A stretch of 64,000 nt of DNA, taken from NCBI GenBank assembly GCA_963920575.1, contig OY986973.1:22425851-22489850 (forward strand), given 5' to 3'. Below are positions 26,059 to 37,538 of the stretch, one piece after another. The position numbers were made by a program, and so were the translations under genes. Source of the DNA: Narthecium ossifragum (taxonomy: Eukaryota; Streptophyta; Magnoliopsida; Dioscoreales; Nartheciaceae). The notes under the pieces were generated by a model. That model made no database searches. It was not told the DNA's origin and saw only the letters and a list, made by a program, of their open reading frames with translations. Each line of letters opens with the position of its first letter. Position 1 is the stretch's first letter.

Positions 26059-27404
26059 CTCCGGCAACGGCGGTCAGGAAAGCAATGGTTTTTGGTCCGT
26101 GATCGTTAGTTTTTTTTTCCGAAGAACCAAAACCCGGGGGGCTACAAAAAGTAGCACAATGCCATGGAAAATAGGAGGACAGCATTTATAGATCAGAAAC
26201 TCAGGTGGGGGCCTGGGGCACGCAATAGCCACCCATAGACCAGAGAGTCCCAAAAGTAGGGGTTGCTGCGTAAAAAACTCCATTCTCATCACTCTGTATT
26301 GGCTCCCAGCCAAGCCTTTGGAAGAACATACGTACGTAGATGGATTAGCAGTCCGCCTCGGAGGAGTTGCTGGGTTTTAGCTGCCATTCTTTTCTCTGAT
26401 GCTACTGAGATCTGGAATTGGAGCTCGTGCTTGCCGGCTGGGTCAGTCGTATGATGGAAGGTGTGAGCTCCTTGCCATCCTAGGAGGTCTCTCTGAAGCT
26501 AAGCTGATCAAAAATGGTTCCAAAGTTGATGGTTGAGTCCGACTCCAAGCTTACAATCCGCGAATTTAATGCGGATGCGGATAGCCTACGTTGCCATGCA
26601 ATTCTCCTTTTCTCCCACGATCCTTGGGCTGAACTAATAAAATAACCATGCGCATCAGACATACGTGTTAGACTATAATAATTGTTGTAGTCTGTATGGA
26701 CACATGCTACGTACTGCTGTGTTTTTTTTAGCCACCATTGTTTTTGGATGTATTCGATTGCATTATGATCTACGTATTCGTTAGAATTATGAACAAAAAT
26801 TCCTTGTAAAATGCACCAATTTATTCCACCTTTCGAGAACAATTCTTCGTGCATGCCTGCGACAAAAGCTTTGTCGATTTGTCTCTTATGACTAAAGAAA
26901 GTACTTCGTGACTTACGTTTGGCTGATGAGTACGTGAACTAGATTTAAAGAATCGTGGAACTATGACAATGTCTCAAATCGACAAATTCTCATGTTCTCA
27001 TCATGCATGTAGGAAATTCGATGGTAATTTGTTCGAAAAAAATTGAGCTTTTGACTCTAATTTTGCAAATACGCTTACAACCATAGTTTTCTCAAGGAAT
27101 GCGAACACAAGGGAGCCAAAGATGTGCTAGCCACTCAATACCTCACACAAGAGGAGGTTGTAGTCTCCATAACATTGCTCAAAGATATTTTTTCCTATTA
27201 AAAGGATAATTTGCAAGGAAATTAATTAAAACTTCTCACTTACACCATGAGAAGGTACTAAATATCATCAAATTCTTACAATTTTGAAAATATCATATAA
27301 CCCGTTGAAAGCATAAGGTTATATCAGGATACCCACGAGATTGTTTATATGAATATATAGACAAAACTTACTAAATTGCTTCTAAAAAACTGCTGCAGGG
27401 CCAT
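26059..27404. other. GEK1 upstream region and intergenic
   Basis: This contains the GEK1 promoter. A 124-codon minus-strand open frame at 26854-26480 matches nothing I recognise and lacks gene-like context. Nothing else supported. Confidence 0.4.
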
Positions 27405-27638
27405 TCATCCTTGTTTGCAAACCGCAGCTACTCCTCCTCCTGCTTCAGAAGCTGCCGCCGAGCTCAGGCCGCCTCGCCTCTGCCTTCTGCTATAAGTCCT
27501 CAGAATCGGCGGACGATGTTTCTCCAGTAGAAGAGACCAATCATCATCACCACCATGTTGCACCGGTGACGGTGATGGCGGAGGCGCCGCCGCTCCACTG
27601 TTGCTAAGATCAGATACACCAGACATGGTGGCGCACAA
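27405..27638 (-). CDS. short Pro/Ser-rich reading frame related to the 28.2-kb gene
   Basis: A 77-codon frame opening MCATMSGVSDLSNSG followed by a Pro-rich run. The segment SGVSDLSNSG-A-A-A-P-P resembles the SDVSGVSNS-R-V-P-A-P-P part of the gene at 28241-28960. The upstream DNA (about 27800-27845, with GATCGTTGGATTGAGA) matches the promoter block of the Pro/Gly-rich genes at 32 and 37 kb. It is probably a truncated family member. Function unknown; it may be non-functional. Confidence 0.3.
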   Translation of the reverse strand: MCATMSGVSDLSNSGAAAPPPSPSPVQHGGDDDWSLLLEKHRPPILRTYSRRQRRGGLSSAAASEAGGGVAAVCKQG

Positions 27639-28240
27639 AAGAGAGGAGAAGAGTTGGAGAGATTAATAACGGGAATGCTCTACTCTGTTTTCTATCATCA
27701 GCACAGTCCTGATCCACCTATCTTTTTATAGATGGGTTCCGCTTCCGGAATCCTAATCCAACCAAGACATCTTTTATAGATGGGTTTCCGAATCTGAATC
27801 CAACTATGCTGATCGTTGGATTGAGACTGGACGGTCGATCGTTTCGACAGATGATGCTTGATATTTAGTTATGTTTCAAGGAAATTATATGATATTAAAA
27901 CTTGGAAGAGCTAGAAAAAAACAAAAAAAAAGGTCACTACCAAAACGCAAATCAGTCAACCAACCTAATGAAATATCTTCCCAAATCTTCGATCTAGGAT
28001 CTAAAATACATGAAAAGTTAAAATTTTAACCCTTAAAAAGAAATCAAGAGAGATTTGATACCAATCGCTACTACTGGTAAAGAATGCATTCCAAGTAGTT
28101 TCATATTAATTAGTATATTGATGCAGTTCATCAGTTAGGAAGGAAGCAACCGATGAAGAAAGGATTTGAAACACAACCCATATATAGCAATAAGTTGCAG
28201 CTGCTAGTGGCCGCATGCACAAGCATTCCGGCAGCTCGCT

Positions 28241-28960
28241 TCAACTCCACCACCAGGCCCACAGCCTTCGCCACCACCGCCGTTGACTCCGTCTCTCATC
28301 ATCGTCGTCGTCGTCGTCATGCCTCCTATCTCCATCTCTGTTGTTGTCATTTCTTTCAAGACTTCGACTCCTCGATCTTCGGCCATCGTCTTCATGGTCA
28401 TCTCTACTCCTCTCCCGGTCTCGACGCCGAGACCTCTCCCGCCTCGTTTCTCTATCCTGCGGCCATCTTCGGTCTGACGCCTCTGCTGCCGCCACCCTCT
28501 CCGGCTGCCAATGGCTCCTCTGCCTATATCTCTCCCAGTCTTGAACCCGCCGCGTTTCTCTATCCTCCCAATATACATGCACTCCTCGATCCCAATGTAC
28601 GTACACATGCACCTCCACAGCCACAGGGAAACCCAGAACTGCATACCCGTCTGCCGCCGCCGTCCCCATCGCTGCTCCACCATAAACCATCGGCTCGAAT
28701 CCTTGTCCCTGTATTGGCTCGGGGTATTGCACCGGCTGCGGTGGCGGTGGCGGAGGCGCCGGTACTCGACTGTTGCTAACACCGGATACATCAGACGTGG
28801 AGACGGGGAATTGTTGTCCATGTATTGGCTCGGCAGGGTATTGGTATTGCATTGCCAGAGGCAATGTCCAATACCGATACCAATGTATTGGCTCCGCAGG
28901 GTATTGCACCAAAGGCTCCACCGCTCCAGTGGAGCCAAGACCAGATGCATCGACGGACAT
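28241..28960 (-). CDS. hypothetical Pro-rich protein with Arg/Asp/Ser-rich tail
   Basis: A 239-codon frame starting MSVDASGLGSTGAV. The N-terminal half is Pro/Gln/Tyr-rich with repeated QYPAEPIH and QYPEPIQGQG. The C-terminal half is strongly charged: RRERSRRRDRERSRDD, RRSRSRSLERND and a run of seven aspartates. Such RS/RD-rich tails occur in splicing and 3'-end-processing factors, but I recognise no family. The PEPIQGQGFEPM motif recalls the GQGY-x-PMG repeats of the neighbouring genes at 30-37 kb, so it may be a diverged relative. The opposite strand is also open for 208 codons; I prefer the minus frame because its composition is protein-like and it fits the cluster orientation. A leader (CT)n and pyrimidine tract precede it. 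Confidence 0.45.
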   Translation of the reverse strand: MSVDASGLGSTGAVEPLVQYPAEPIHWYRYWTLPLAMQYQYPAEPIHGQQFPVSTSDVSGVSNSRVPAPPPPPPQPVQYPEPIQGQGFEPMVYGGAAMGTAAADGYAVLGFPVAVEVHVYVHWDRGVHVYWEDRETRRVQDWERYRQRSHWQPERVAAAEASDRRWPQDRETRRERSRRRDRERSRDDHEDDGRRSRSRSLERNDNNRDGDRRHDDDDDDDERRSQRRWWRRLWAWWWS

Positions 28961-29109
28961 GAATGAAGATGTACAGGAGAGAGACAGAGAGAGAGAGAGA
29001 AGGGGGGGAATAAGGAAGAAACTGCAGACGCTATGCTCTGTTTTTTTTTCTTCTTTTGTAGATGGATGGAGCCATCCAAAGCCAACTAATAAGATCATGA
29101 TCATCAAGG

Positions 29110-30233
29110 TTGATTGTATTTGAGTTTATCCCGGTTGAACTAGAGACGATTACTAGACCAAAACCTAGTTAAATTACTAAATTAAAACTTCAAAAAGGTT
29201 TCAATATCATGTATCTCTATCTCTATTGGGATAACTATTGATGCAAATATGCAATTGGAAGGTTGAGATCAAAATCAACTTTATTATTTCTCTCTTATTT
29301 ATCACTTTAAAAAAAAAATTTAACCAAGTAAACGTGATTTAAATGATAAGGCCAACCATATAAACACAGTAACCAAACCGATAAAACAACCTTTACCTGT
29401 TGGAAATATAAACCGATAAATGGCGAATAGACAACAAGCCTGATGTCTTCACATATCTGCTTTGTTCAGCCAAGAGCATCTAGTAGTAAAATTTCTATGA
29501 GGACAGGTAGTTACAACATAGATAAAGACCAAAAATTTTAATGATGACTCCACGCTATCAGAAAACTTAAATCTCATATCGCACCAATGCCAATAAGACA
29601 TGATATATCCTGATGGCAGAGGCATTTATATCCAAATCCAGTTTCAGATAGTTGCACACAGACTCTTGGAATCTATTATGCTGGTTAGTTTCTTTGAGAT
29701 TACTACTTCCTAGAGAAAGTTTTGAGTTTGTAAGCTGACGTAAATTATGAATACACACCAAGGTTCAAATGCCAGATTCTGTTCTGCTCAAGCTATTGGC
29801 AATTGACAAATATGGGTAAGCAAGAATCATCCAAAGAAAAAGAAATCATTAAAGCAGATATATCTTTAGCTCATGTTGAAACTTGCAAACATAAATAAGG
29901 GATCCAATCGAAGAGAGAGAGAGAGCAAAGCCAAGCCAAGAATTCATGTTCTAATTATGCTCTCCATCTTTCCATCTCTCTTTATTGATCAATTTCAACT
30001 TGTAAATTGGATTATACAATGGTCTCTCAGAAAGAAACGAATCTATACAGACTGAAATCACTCAGTAAAATGTGATCTCAAAACCAAGAACCCAAAATTA
30101 GGATAACAGTATTTTGTTTAGTTTAGAGGTTTAAATGATACCTCAGGAGTAATCCATGGCAAAGAAGCACAATCTCATACCCAAATCATGAAAACAGAGC
30201 AGCACCAAAGAGGCATTCTTCCTTTAATTCTCT
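29110..30233. other. intergenic, start of duplication unit 1
   Basis: No gene seen. From about 29420 the sequence matches 33950 onward (for example AGCATCTAGTAGTAAAATTT against AGCATTTAGTAGTAAAATTT), marking the left edge of the tandem duplication. Confidence 0.5.
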
Positions 30234-31988
30234 TCAGTTTGTTCGAGGCCGAGGCCCTCGTGCAGCATCCGTCGGCTCGTCACCCCATTCAGCCCCGTGA
30301 AATAGTCGTCGCCTTGGGCTAGGGTGCCGTACCGGCTGCTCCGGCGGCAGTGGTGCTGGCAGCGGCTGAGGCACCCCCATCCCACTATTGATCGGGATGC
30401 CTCTTCCCGAACCCATTGGGTCATACCCTTGTACCGGCATCGAGCCGGAATATGGTTGTGCCGCCGGCGGAGGCAACCCCGTTCCATTATTGCTTTCCAG
30501 GATGCCTCGTCCCCGACCCATTTGGTCATACCCTTGTCCCAGCGTCAGGCCTGAATGTGGCACCGATGCCGTCGCTGGTGGCCGTGGGAGGGGAGGCAAC
30601 CCCCTTCTTCCACCGGTGCCGATAGCATCTCCTCCCCAGCCCATCGGTTCATATCCTTGCCCCGGCATTGATCGCGATCCCCAATCGATTGGTCCATACC
30701 CCTGTCCAAGAGTCAGGCCGGAATATGTCACCGACGCCGTCGCTGGTGGCCGCGGGAGGGGAGGCAACCCCCTTCTTCCACCGGTGCCGATGGCACCTCC
30801 TCCCCAGCCCATAGGTTCATATCCTTGCCCCAGCATCGATCCTGAACCCCAATCAATTGGTCCATATCCATGTCCGATCACCGGGTCAAGACGCGGTAAT
30901 GGCAGCCATAATGGCGGCGGCGGCCGCTGAAACTGCGGCATAGGGATCACCAGGTCCACCATTCCTCCGCCCATCCGACTCGACTCGCCACCCATTTGCC
31001 CGTGGTTGCCGCTCCCTCCGCTCAAATTACCGCCGACACGTGGCATTAAGAACTCGGTGCCGGTCATGTGACCCATAGTACCGACACGTGGCGGAAAGTA
31101 TCCGGTGCCGCCAAGACCCACATCGCCGCCACCAAGACCGAAGTAGCCTTGGTCTCTTTGGGGCGGAGCCCTGGGGAATTCGCTTCCCAATGCAGTCGGA
31201 GCCGCGGAGAAACGACTCTGGGGATCGCCGGCGATTCGGAAAGCGTTGTCAGGGGCCGAAAGATTGGGGAATCGATAAGGGGTGTGGAGAGTAGCGAAGT
31301 GAGATGGGGCGGAGGAGGACGGGGGGCGTGGGTTACCGGGAAGCCGACCACCGTGGAAACCGTCGACTCTCGACGTGCTCGGAGCCGCGTGGGGACGTGC
31401 CTCGGAGACGGCGGCAGTGGGGTTTTGCGGCCGGGGAGGACGGGGGTGGTGAGGGACTTGAGAAGGAGCGGAGCCATCGGAGAGCTGCAAAGGGGAGGGG
31501 GCGATGGTGGACAGAGAGAATGGGCTGCCTGACAGCCAGTCGCAGGAGGTGTCTTCTTGGCCGGACGGGGGACTTTTCAGCGCCTCTTCGAGGCCGAAGG
31601 TGGACAGAACGAAAGGGCTGCCTGACAGCCAGTCGCCGGAGGTGTCTTCTTGGCCGGACGGGGGACTTTTCAGCGCCTCTTGGATGTCTTCCAAGGTCCA
31701 CTCCACGTGGATGCCTTCTTCGCGAGAGGTGTCTTCTTGGCCGGATGTGGGAGTCTGAACCCTTTCCTTGACAACAGGGTCTGGATTGCCATAGGCGCCG
31801 TCTCTGTCACCGGAGAAGCCATTGCCAGGGGAAGAGGAGCGTGACAGCAACTCTTCCAACTCTTCCCGGTCTTCCTTGGACCACCCCTCTTGGCCCGATG
31901 TGGGCTTCTGAACCCCTTTCTGGAAAGCAAGGTGTCCATTGCCATTGGCGCCGTCGCCGGAGAAGCCATAGTCGCCGGGAGCAGCCAT
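30234..31988 (-). CDS. Pro/Gly-rich repeat protein (unnamed family), intact copy
   Basis: A 584-codon single-exon frame starting MAAPGDYGFSGDGANGNG. The N-terminal 150 residues carry four PTSGQEG/PPSGQED repeats, two extended as SGQEDTS-x-DWLSGSPF. The middle is Pro/Ser/Arg-rich. A Gly-rich segment follows (LGGGDVGLGGTGY, GGNLSGGSGNHGQMGGESSR). The C-terminal half has many GQGY-x-P(I/M)-x-x-G repeats, including a tandem duplication of 56 residues, and ends in a basic RRRLF plus DAARGPRPRTN. No transmembrane segment or catalytic motif is visible. Low complexity suggests a disordered protein; function unknown. It has a frameshifted paralogue at 35735-37281 and a truncated one at 57.9 kb. Confidence 0.6.
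   Translation of the reverse strand: MAAPGDYGFSGDGANGNGHLAFQKGVQKPTSGQEGWSKEDREELEELLSRSSSPGNGFSGDRDGAYGNPDPVVKERVQTPTSGQEDTSREEGIHVEWTLEDIQEALKSPPSGQEDTSGDWLSGSPFVLSTFGLEEALKSPPSGQEDTSCDWLSGSPFSLSTIAPSPLQLSDGSAPSQVPHHPRPPRPQNPTAAVSEARPHAAPSTSRVDGFHGGRLPGNPRPPSSSAPSHFATLHTPYRFPNLSAPDNAFRIAGDPQSRFSAAPTALGSEFPRAPPQRDQGYFGLGGGDVGLGGTGYFPPRVGTMGHMTGTEFLMPRVGGNLSGGSGNHGQMGGESSRMGGGMVDLVIPMPQFQRPPPPLWLPLPRLDPVIGHGYGPIDWGSGSMLGQGYEPMGWGGGAIGTGGRRGLPPLPRPPATASVTYSGLTLGQGYGPIDWGSRSMPGQGYEPMGWGGDAIGTGGRRGLPPLPRPPATASVPHSGLTLGQGYDQMGRGRGILESNNGTGLPPPAAQPYSGSMPVQGYDPMGSGRGIPINSGMGVPQPLPAPLPPEQPVRHPSPRRRLFHGAEWGDEPTDAARGPRPRTN
30544..30879 (-). repeat. 168-bp tandem repeat inside the Pro/Gly-rich gene
   Basis: Two adjacent copies (30544-30711 and 30712-30879) of a 168-bp unit encode 56 residues each, with GWGG-x-AIGTGGRRGLPPL as a landmark. 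The length is a multiple of three, so the frame is kept. The frameshifted paralogue at 36 kb lacks this duplication. Confidence 0.85.
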
Positions 31989-32195
31989 GGTTTGAATTCG
32001 CGGGCGATTAGTTTTGAAAATGGAGGGAGCAGAGGGGTCTGTTAATCGGATTCGGGTCGGTTTCTATCCTCTCCTCAAGAAACGATCCATTAGTGAGGAT
32101 GCGGTGCGTAACGGTTGAATGGAGATTGGTCCGCCTGATTCTCTGATCGTTGGATCGAGATCAGACGGCTATTTCGATGCTTTTAAGTAAAGAAG
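31989..32195 (-). promoter_or_regulatory. conserved promoter block of the Pro/Gly-rich family
   Basis: About 200 bp upstream of the start codon recurs nearly unchanged at 37282-37530 and 58006-58216, including GGGTCGGTTTCTATCCTCTC, GATCCATTAGTGAGGATGCG and GGATCGAGATCAGACGGCTA. It ends in a (TA)n tract. The conservation covers the leader as well as the promoter, as expected of recent duplication. Confidence 0.55.
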
Positions 32196-32229
32196 CAATA
32201 TATATATATATATGTAGTTTTGGGAGTTG

Positions 32230-33293
32230 AAAATAATTATCACCATTTTGTAACCCCCATTATGCAAATATAAACTTTCAATAGTTTATAATTGAAGAAT
32301 TCTTGAAAGACTGTAGCCTGTCTTTACCTTAGAAAAGAATTAGGAACAAAAATAACTTTCCGCCTTTCAACAGTAATTCTTGAAATAAATTATGGATTAT
32401 GGCTGTGGCAAAAGCTTTGTTGGTACCTGGTAGTTTGGATAGAACAAATATAAGAATACTAGTTGTGCCCCCTCCCTGTGGCCACCAACCCCATCCAATA
32501 ACCACCAAATAACTCCCTTCCACTAAACCCCTCTCAACCTAGGATTATCACGCCTCATAGACGCCACAAAGGCTCTACCTAGGACATTCTCCCATCACGT
32601 AGAATAACGAAAGTTTCACTTATAATCATAGCCTAATATAAAGATGATTTCTCTTTTGCACATGTCTCATCCTACGGGTTTATCTAGTCCCCTCGAAAAA
32701 ACAAGAACAAAATAATAATAATAATAACACAAAAACCTCAATAAATATTTCTAAATATGTAATGCAAGAGTTAAAAACAAAAAACCTTGCAAATACACCA
32801 CTTTCTTCCTTTGCAAGAGCAATTCTCCAACAAATACTCATAAGCTATGCCTCATGGCAGTGACAAAAGCCATTGTTTGTAGTACTAACATAAAAAATAT
32901 TTGCACATTATCTATCTCTGATTACAAGCAAGACAAGTGCTTCACAAATTCTGCATGCATGCAAATGTAGAGACAGATAGAGATCCTCTCATTTATCAGA
33001 AGATTCAATGCAGCTTGATGTATCTCTCACCAAATCTTCCATTTCCATAAACTCCAACTTGCCTAAAGTAAATTCATCTCACCTTGGCTCAAACTTTAAG
33101 CAAATGCTCCTACAAAAGAATCTAAAAAATGTTCTAACCGAAACTTTTCTCAGATTTGCAATCTCATGAATTTCTCAGATTTGCAATCTCATGTAGATTC
33201 AGTAATCTCATAGAAAGAATTGGATGATCCCAGAGGCTCTGTTCATGATAGATCGCATCTTTCTGGCAACACCTTGCATCAGAAATTGTCTCC
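32230..33293. other. intergenic part of unit 1
   Basis: No gene seen. It is closely related to 58560-59700, sharing for example TTGAAGAATTCTTGAAAGAC and TGTAGCCTGTCTTTACC. Confidence 0.6.
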
Positions 33294-33425
33294 ATGAAGG
33301 TGGAAGACATGGCCTAGTGCGCAATTGTGACGGCATTCATCTTGATAAATGCAGTAATCTATCTATCTCCACATCTTATTTGAGAAGATGCCACCTGCCG
33401 TCTGGTTGCTATGGGCCTAAACCTC
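33294..33425 (+). pseudogene. broken copy of the small membrane protein at 59.7 kb
   Basis: The frame opens MKVEDMA and then meets TAG at 33315-33317, where the 59.7-kb copy has a TAC (Tyr). Downstream, a 4-bp expansion of ATCT (ATCTATCTATCT) shifts the frame, and similarity ends just after GCTATGGGCCTA, losing the second hydrophobic segment. Three independent lesions make this a pseudogene. Confidence 0.75.
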
Positions 33426-33429
33426 TTTA

Positions 33430-35734
33430 AATCTACGAACAAATATTATCAAAGCACAGTCAGTATATCTCAACCTAACTAAACTACAAAATTATTCAGT
33501 ACGAGAAAATGAATCCAAAGCTCCTAAGTGGGTCTAATAAACTAGTACTACAGCAAACTCTGGAAATCTCTACCTAACTAAACTTCCTGAAAATGTTCCA
33601 AATAGGTGAGGGTGAGATATGGAATAAGAGCTGTTGCATTGAATTGCAGAAACATTATTAAAAGATAATTTTTGATAAGAGCCACAGAAGCAAATTGCTA
33701 ATAAGCAGACAAACTCCAGCGTCATCAGTAGCATGTTATAGACTGTATTCTACTCCACTAATTAATAAGAGAGCTGAGTGCAAAAGATAATTAAGTAACA
33801 GATGCTATTATGGAGAAGTATGCAAAGACCATGACAAAAAGCCAACAAAGAGAAATTCTGCTCACCTTTTACTCACTTCAGTTATTGCCTCAGAAACTTT
33901 TCTCACTGTTGAAATCCTTCTTGAAAACTCACGGAAAACATAGAAAAACAATAAATGGTGAATACACGCCTTGTTCTGCCAAGAGCATTTAGTAGTAAAA
34001 TTTCAATGAGTTAAAGTGTTACCACATCATACATAAGAACCTAATATTTTTGTGATGACTTGTGGTTCTGAAGGACTTCCGATTATGGAACTTGCTCCCA
34101 CATTAGCAGAAAACACCAAAAAGTAAGACCATAATCCCCTCCAATATATGCCAGCAATGAGAAAAGTGAGAATGCACAAAGTTCTTCGCCAACTGAGATA
34201 GGAATGTCTGCATATAAATCAGCCAAAATGACTGCAATATCTCCAGATCACATGTAAGCAAACAGAGGGTGGGAGGCCAGCTCTTATCTGGTACATGGCA
34301 AGATTAACCTATTTGTGTCTGTGACAAGCAGGAAGTACTCGCCAGTGACGACATGTCAGGAAGTTCCATGAACTGAATTTGCACAACAGGGATAAAAAGG
34401 AGCATATATTGCAGTGTTATATCTACCTCTGAAGTTCAAAAAAGGATTGACCAATAAGTGGTATGAAGAGCCTGCCATTTGTACATTAGGGTCTCATCTT
34501 GCATCATAGTACTGCATTACTATCGGTTTGGTTTCCAAAAAAAAGGTGGTTTTGGGACTACTTGATATACAAAGAAGACCACTTGACTCCACGCTATCAG
34601 AAAATTTAAATCCCATATGGCAGTGATGGCACCAATGCCAATAAGATATAAGATATCCTGATGGCAAAGGCATTTAATTTCCAAATCCAATTTTAGATAA
34701 TTGCAAACAGACTCATTGAATCTATAATCTATCGTCGTCAACAATGCAAGTCACATTCAAATAGGGCTCATTTACATGTACCACAAAGAAAAGAGTCTCA
34801 ATGAAGTCTGAACCATCTCAAGTATAAGATTGGAGAGAAATAAGAAGCTCTGCAAATGGCAAGACTCAAGTTATGTCAAAACGTACATTTCATTACCAGT
34901 GATCTGACTTGTAACCCTATGCTGTTTAGTTTCTTTGAGACCACTACTTCCTAGAGAAAAATTTGAGTTTGTAAGCTGGTGTAAATTATGAATACGCACC
35001 AAGCTTCAAATGCCAGATTCTGTTCTGCTCAAGCTATTGGCAAATATGGCAAGCAAGAATCATCCAAAGAAAAAGAAATCATTAGAGCAGATATATCTTT
35101 AGCTCATGTTGAAACTTGCAAACACAAAAAAACAGATCCAATAAAAGAGAGAGCAAAGCCAAGAATTTTATGTTCTAATTATGCTCTCCATCTTTCCATC
35201 TCTCTTTATTGTTACACCAAAAAGCATCACAGAAAAATTCCCGGCAAGCTTTAATTTGTCTTCGTTTGGACTATATCACTCCAAGAGCCTTTTCTAACAT
35301 ATACATATTTTGCATGACAGACGACAATTTACTCTATAAGCAAAATAAACCCAAGGCTGTCGTCGCAGCAAATAAATGCAGTCATCCATACAGAGGTCAT
35401 CTCTAGCAAAATCTTCATGAAGCTAAAACGAAAGATTGATCAATTTCAACTATTTGCAATGCTCAACCATTAAGAGGCCATGTCTTGTAAATTCGACTAT
35501 ACAACGGTCTCTCAGATAGAATGAATCTATTCAGACTAAAATCACACAGTAAAATGTGATCTCAAAACCAAGAACCCAAAATTGGGAGAACGTAATTTGT
35601 TTAGTTTAGAGGTTTACATGATACCTCAGGAGTACTCCATGGCTAAGAAGCCACAATCTCATACCCAAATCATGAAGAGAAAGAGCAGCAGCAAGGAAAT
35701 CTGCTCCAAAGAAACATTCTTTCTTCAATTCTCT
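33430..35734. other. intergenic; junction of units 1 and 2
   Basis: No gene seen. Similarity to 29420-30230 begins near 33950 and continues (ACTCCACGCTATCAGAAAA, CCAGATTCTGTTCTGCTCAA), interrupted by roughly 400 bp of extra sequence in each of two places relative to unit 1. Confidence 0.55.
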
Positions 35735-37281
35735 TCAGTTTGTTCGAGGCCTGGGCCCTTGTGCAGCATCCGTCGGCTCGTCACCATTTTCCTCCCCGCG
35801 AAATAGTCGTCGCCTTGGGTTAGGTTGCCGTTCTGGCTCCGGCGGTGGTGCTCGCAGCGGCTGACGAACCCCCATCCCACTATTGCTCGGGATGCCACTT
35901 CCCGAACCCATTGAGCCATACCCTTGTCCCGGCATCGAGCCGGAATATGGTAGTGCTGCCGGCGGAGGCAACCCCATTCCAATATTGATTTCCAGGATGC
36001 CTCTTCCCCGAGCCATTTGGTCATACCATTGTTCCACCGTCACGCTCATTCCAATACAGCTCAGGAAGCCTCCTCCAGAACCCACTGGGCCATAACCTTG
36101 TCCCAGCGTCATGCCGGAATGTGGTACCGGCATCGTCACTGGTGGTGGTACCGGTGCCGTCGCTGGTGGCGGCAGCTGAGGCAACCCCCTTGCACCGGTG
36201 CCGATGGCACCTCTTCCCGAACCCATAGGGTCATATCCATGTCCCATCACCTGGCCAAAATGCGGTACTGTCAGCTGAGATGGCGGCGGCGGTCTCCGTG
36301 GCGGAGGTCGCCGTGGCGGGGGTCGCCGTGGTTGCGGCGGTCGCACCTCCACCATTCCTCCGCCCATACGACTCGACTCGCCCCCCATTTGCCCGTGGTT
36401 GCCGCTCCCTCCGACCAAATTACCGCCGACACGTGGCATCAAGAACTCGGTGCCGGTCATGTGACCCATATTACCGACACGTGGCGGCAAGTATCCGTTG
36501 CCGCCAAGACCCACATTACCGCCGCCACCAAGACCCAAGGAGTCTTGGTCACTTTGGAGAGGAGCCCTGGGGAATTCGCTTCCCAATGCAGTCGGAATCG
36601 CGGCGAAAGGTCTCCGGGGATCGCCGGCGATTCGGAGAGGGTAGCGAAGTGAGAATGGGCGGAGGAGGACGGGGGGTGTGGGTTACCGGGAAGCCGACCA
36701 CCGTGGAAACCGTCGTTTCCCGACGCGCTAGGAGCCGCGTGGGGACGTGCCTCGGAGACGGTGGCGGTGGGGTTGGGCGGCCGGGAAGGACGAGGGTGGT
36801 GAGGGTCTTGAGAAGGAGCGGAGCCATCGGAGAACTGCAAAGGGGAGGGGGCGAAGGTGGACGGAGAAAATGGGCTGCCTGACAGGCAGTCGCCGGAGGT
36901 GCCTTCTTGGCCGGACGGGGGACTTTGCAGCGCCTGTTCGAGTTCTTCAAAGGTCCACTCCACGTGGATGCCTTCTTCGCAGGAGGTGTCTTCTTTGCCC
37001 ACGGAGGTGTCTTCTTGGCCGGATGTGGGAGTCTGAACCCCTTCCTGGACAACAGGGTCTGGATTGCCATTGGGGCCGTCGCCGTCACTGTGTCTGTCGC
37101 CGGAGAAGCCAATGCCAAGGTAAGAGGAGCGTGAGAGCAACTCCTCCGGGTCTTCCGCAGGCCACCCCTCTTCGCCGGATGTGGGCTTTCGAACCCCTTT
37201 CTGGAAAGCAGGGTGTCGATTGCCATTGGCGCTGTCGCCGTCGCCGTCGCCGGAGAAGCCACAGTCGCCAGGAGCAGCCAT
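35735..37281 (-). pseudogene. Pro/Gly-rich repeat protein, frameshifted copy
   Basis: This paralogue of the 30.2-kb gene starts MAAPGDCGFSGDGDGDSANG. After HFATL the frame changes because a segment of roughly 45-50 bp, present in the intact copy around 31235-31285, is missing near 36630. The upstream frame then runs out at 36457. The downstream half stays open in the shifted frame from MGSEFPRAP (36586) to the stop at 35735, so a 283-residue C-terminal product remains possible. It has fewer GQGY repeats than the intact copy and a distinctive RRPPPRRPPP run. Confidence 0.7.
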
Positions 37282-37538
37282 GGTTTGGCATTCGCGGGCG
37301 ATTAGTTTTGAAAATGGAGGGAGTGGAGGGGTCTGTTAATCGGATTCGGGTCGGTTTCTATCCTCTCTTCAAGAAACTATCCATTAGTGAAGATGCGGTA
37401 AGTTACGGTTGAATGGAGAATGGTCTGCCTTATTCTCTGATTTTTTTTTATGAGATTGGTCCGCCTTATTCTCTGATTGTTGGATTGAGATCGGACGGCT
37501 ATTTCGATGATTTTAAGTAAAGAAGCAATATATATATA

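Larger units (their letters stand above)
29420..33950. repeat. segmental duplication, unit 1
   Basis: This unit contains the intact Pro/Gly-rich gene (30234-31988), its promoter, an uninterrupted (TA)n tract at about 32195 and the broken small-membrane-protein copy (33294). It aligns block by block with unit 2 (33950-38965) and partly with unit 3 (57899-61150). Boundaries are approximate. Confidence 0.75.

Noticed and set aside
26480..26854. 124-codon minus-strand frame
   Set aside because: No recognisable similarity, no promoter or splice context, and similar-length chance frames occur nearby.
28153..28779. 208-codon plus-strand Pro/Ser-rich frame
   Set aside because: It is antisense to the Arg/Asp-rich frame; both strands stay open because of the biased triplet composition. 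The minus frame fits the cluster orientation better.
36017..37412. Several long plus-strand frames
   Set aside because: They are antisense shadows of the GC-rich Pro/Gly-rich gene copy at 35735-37281.
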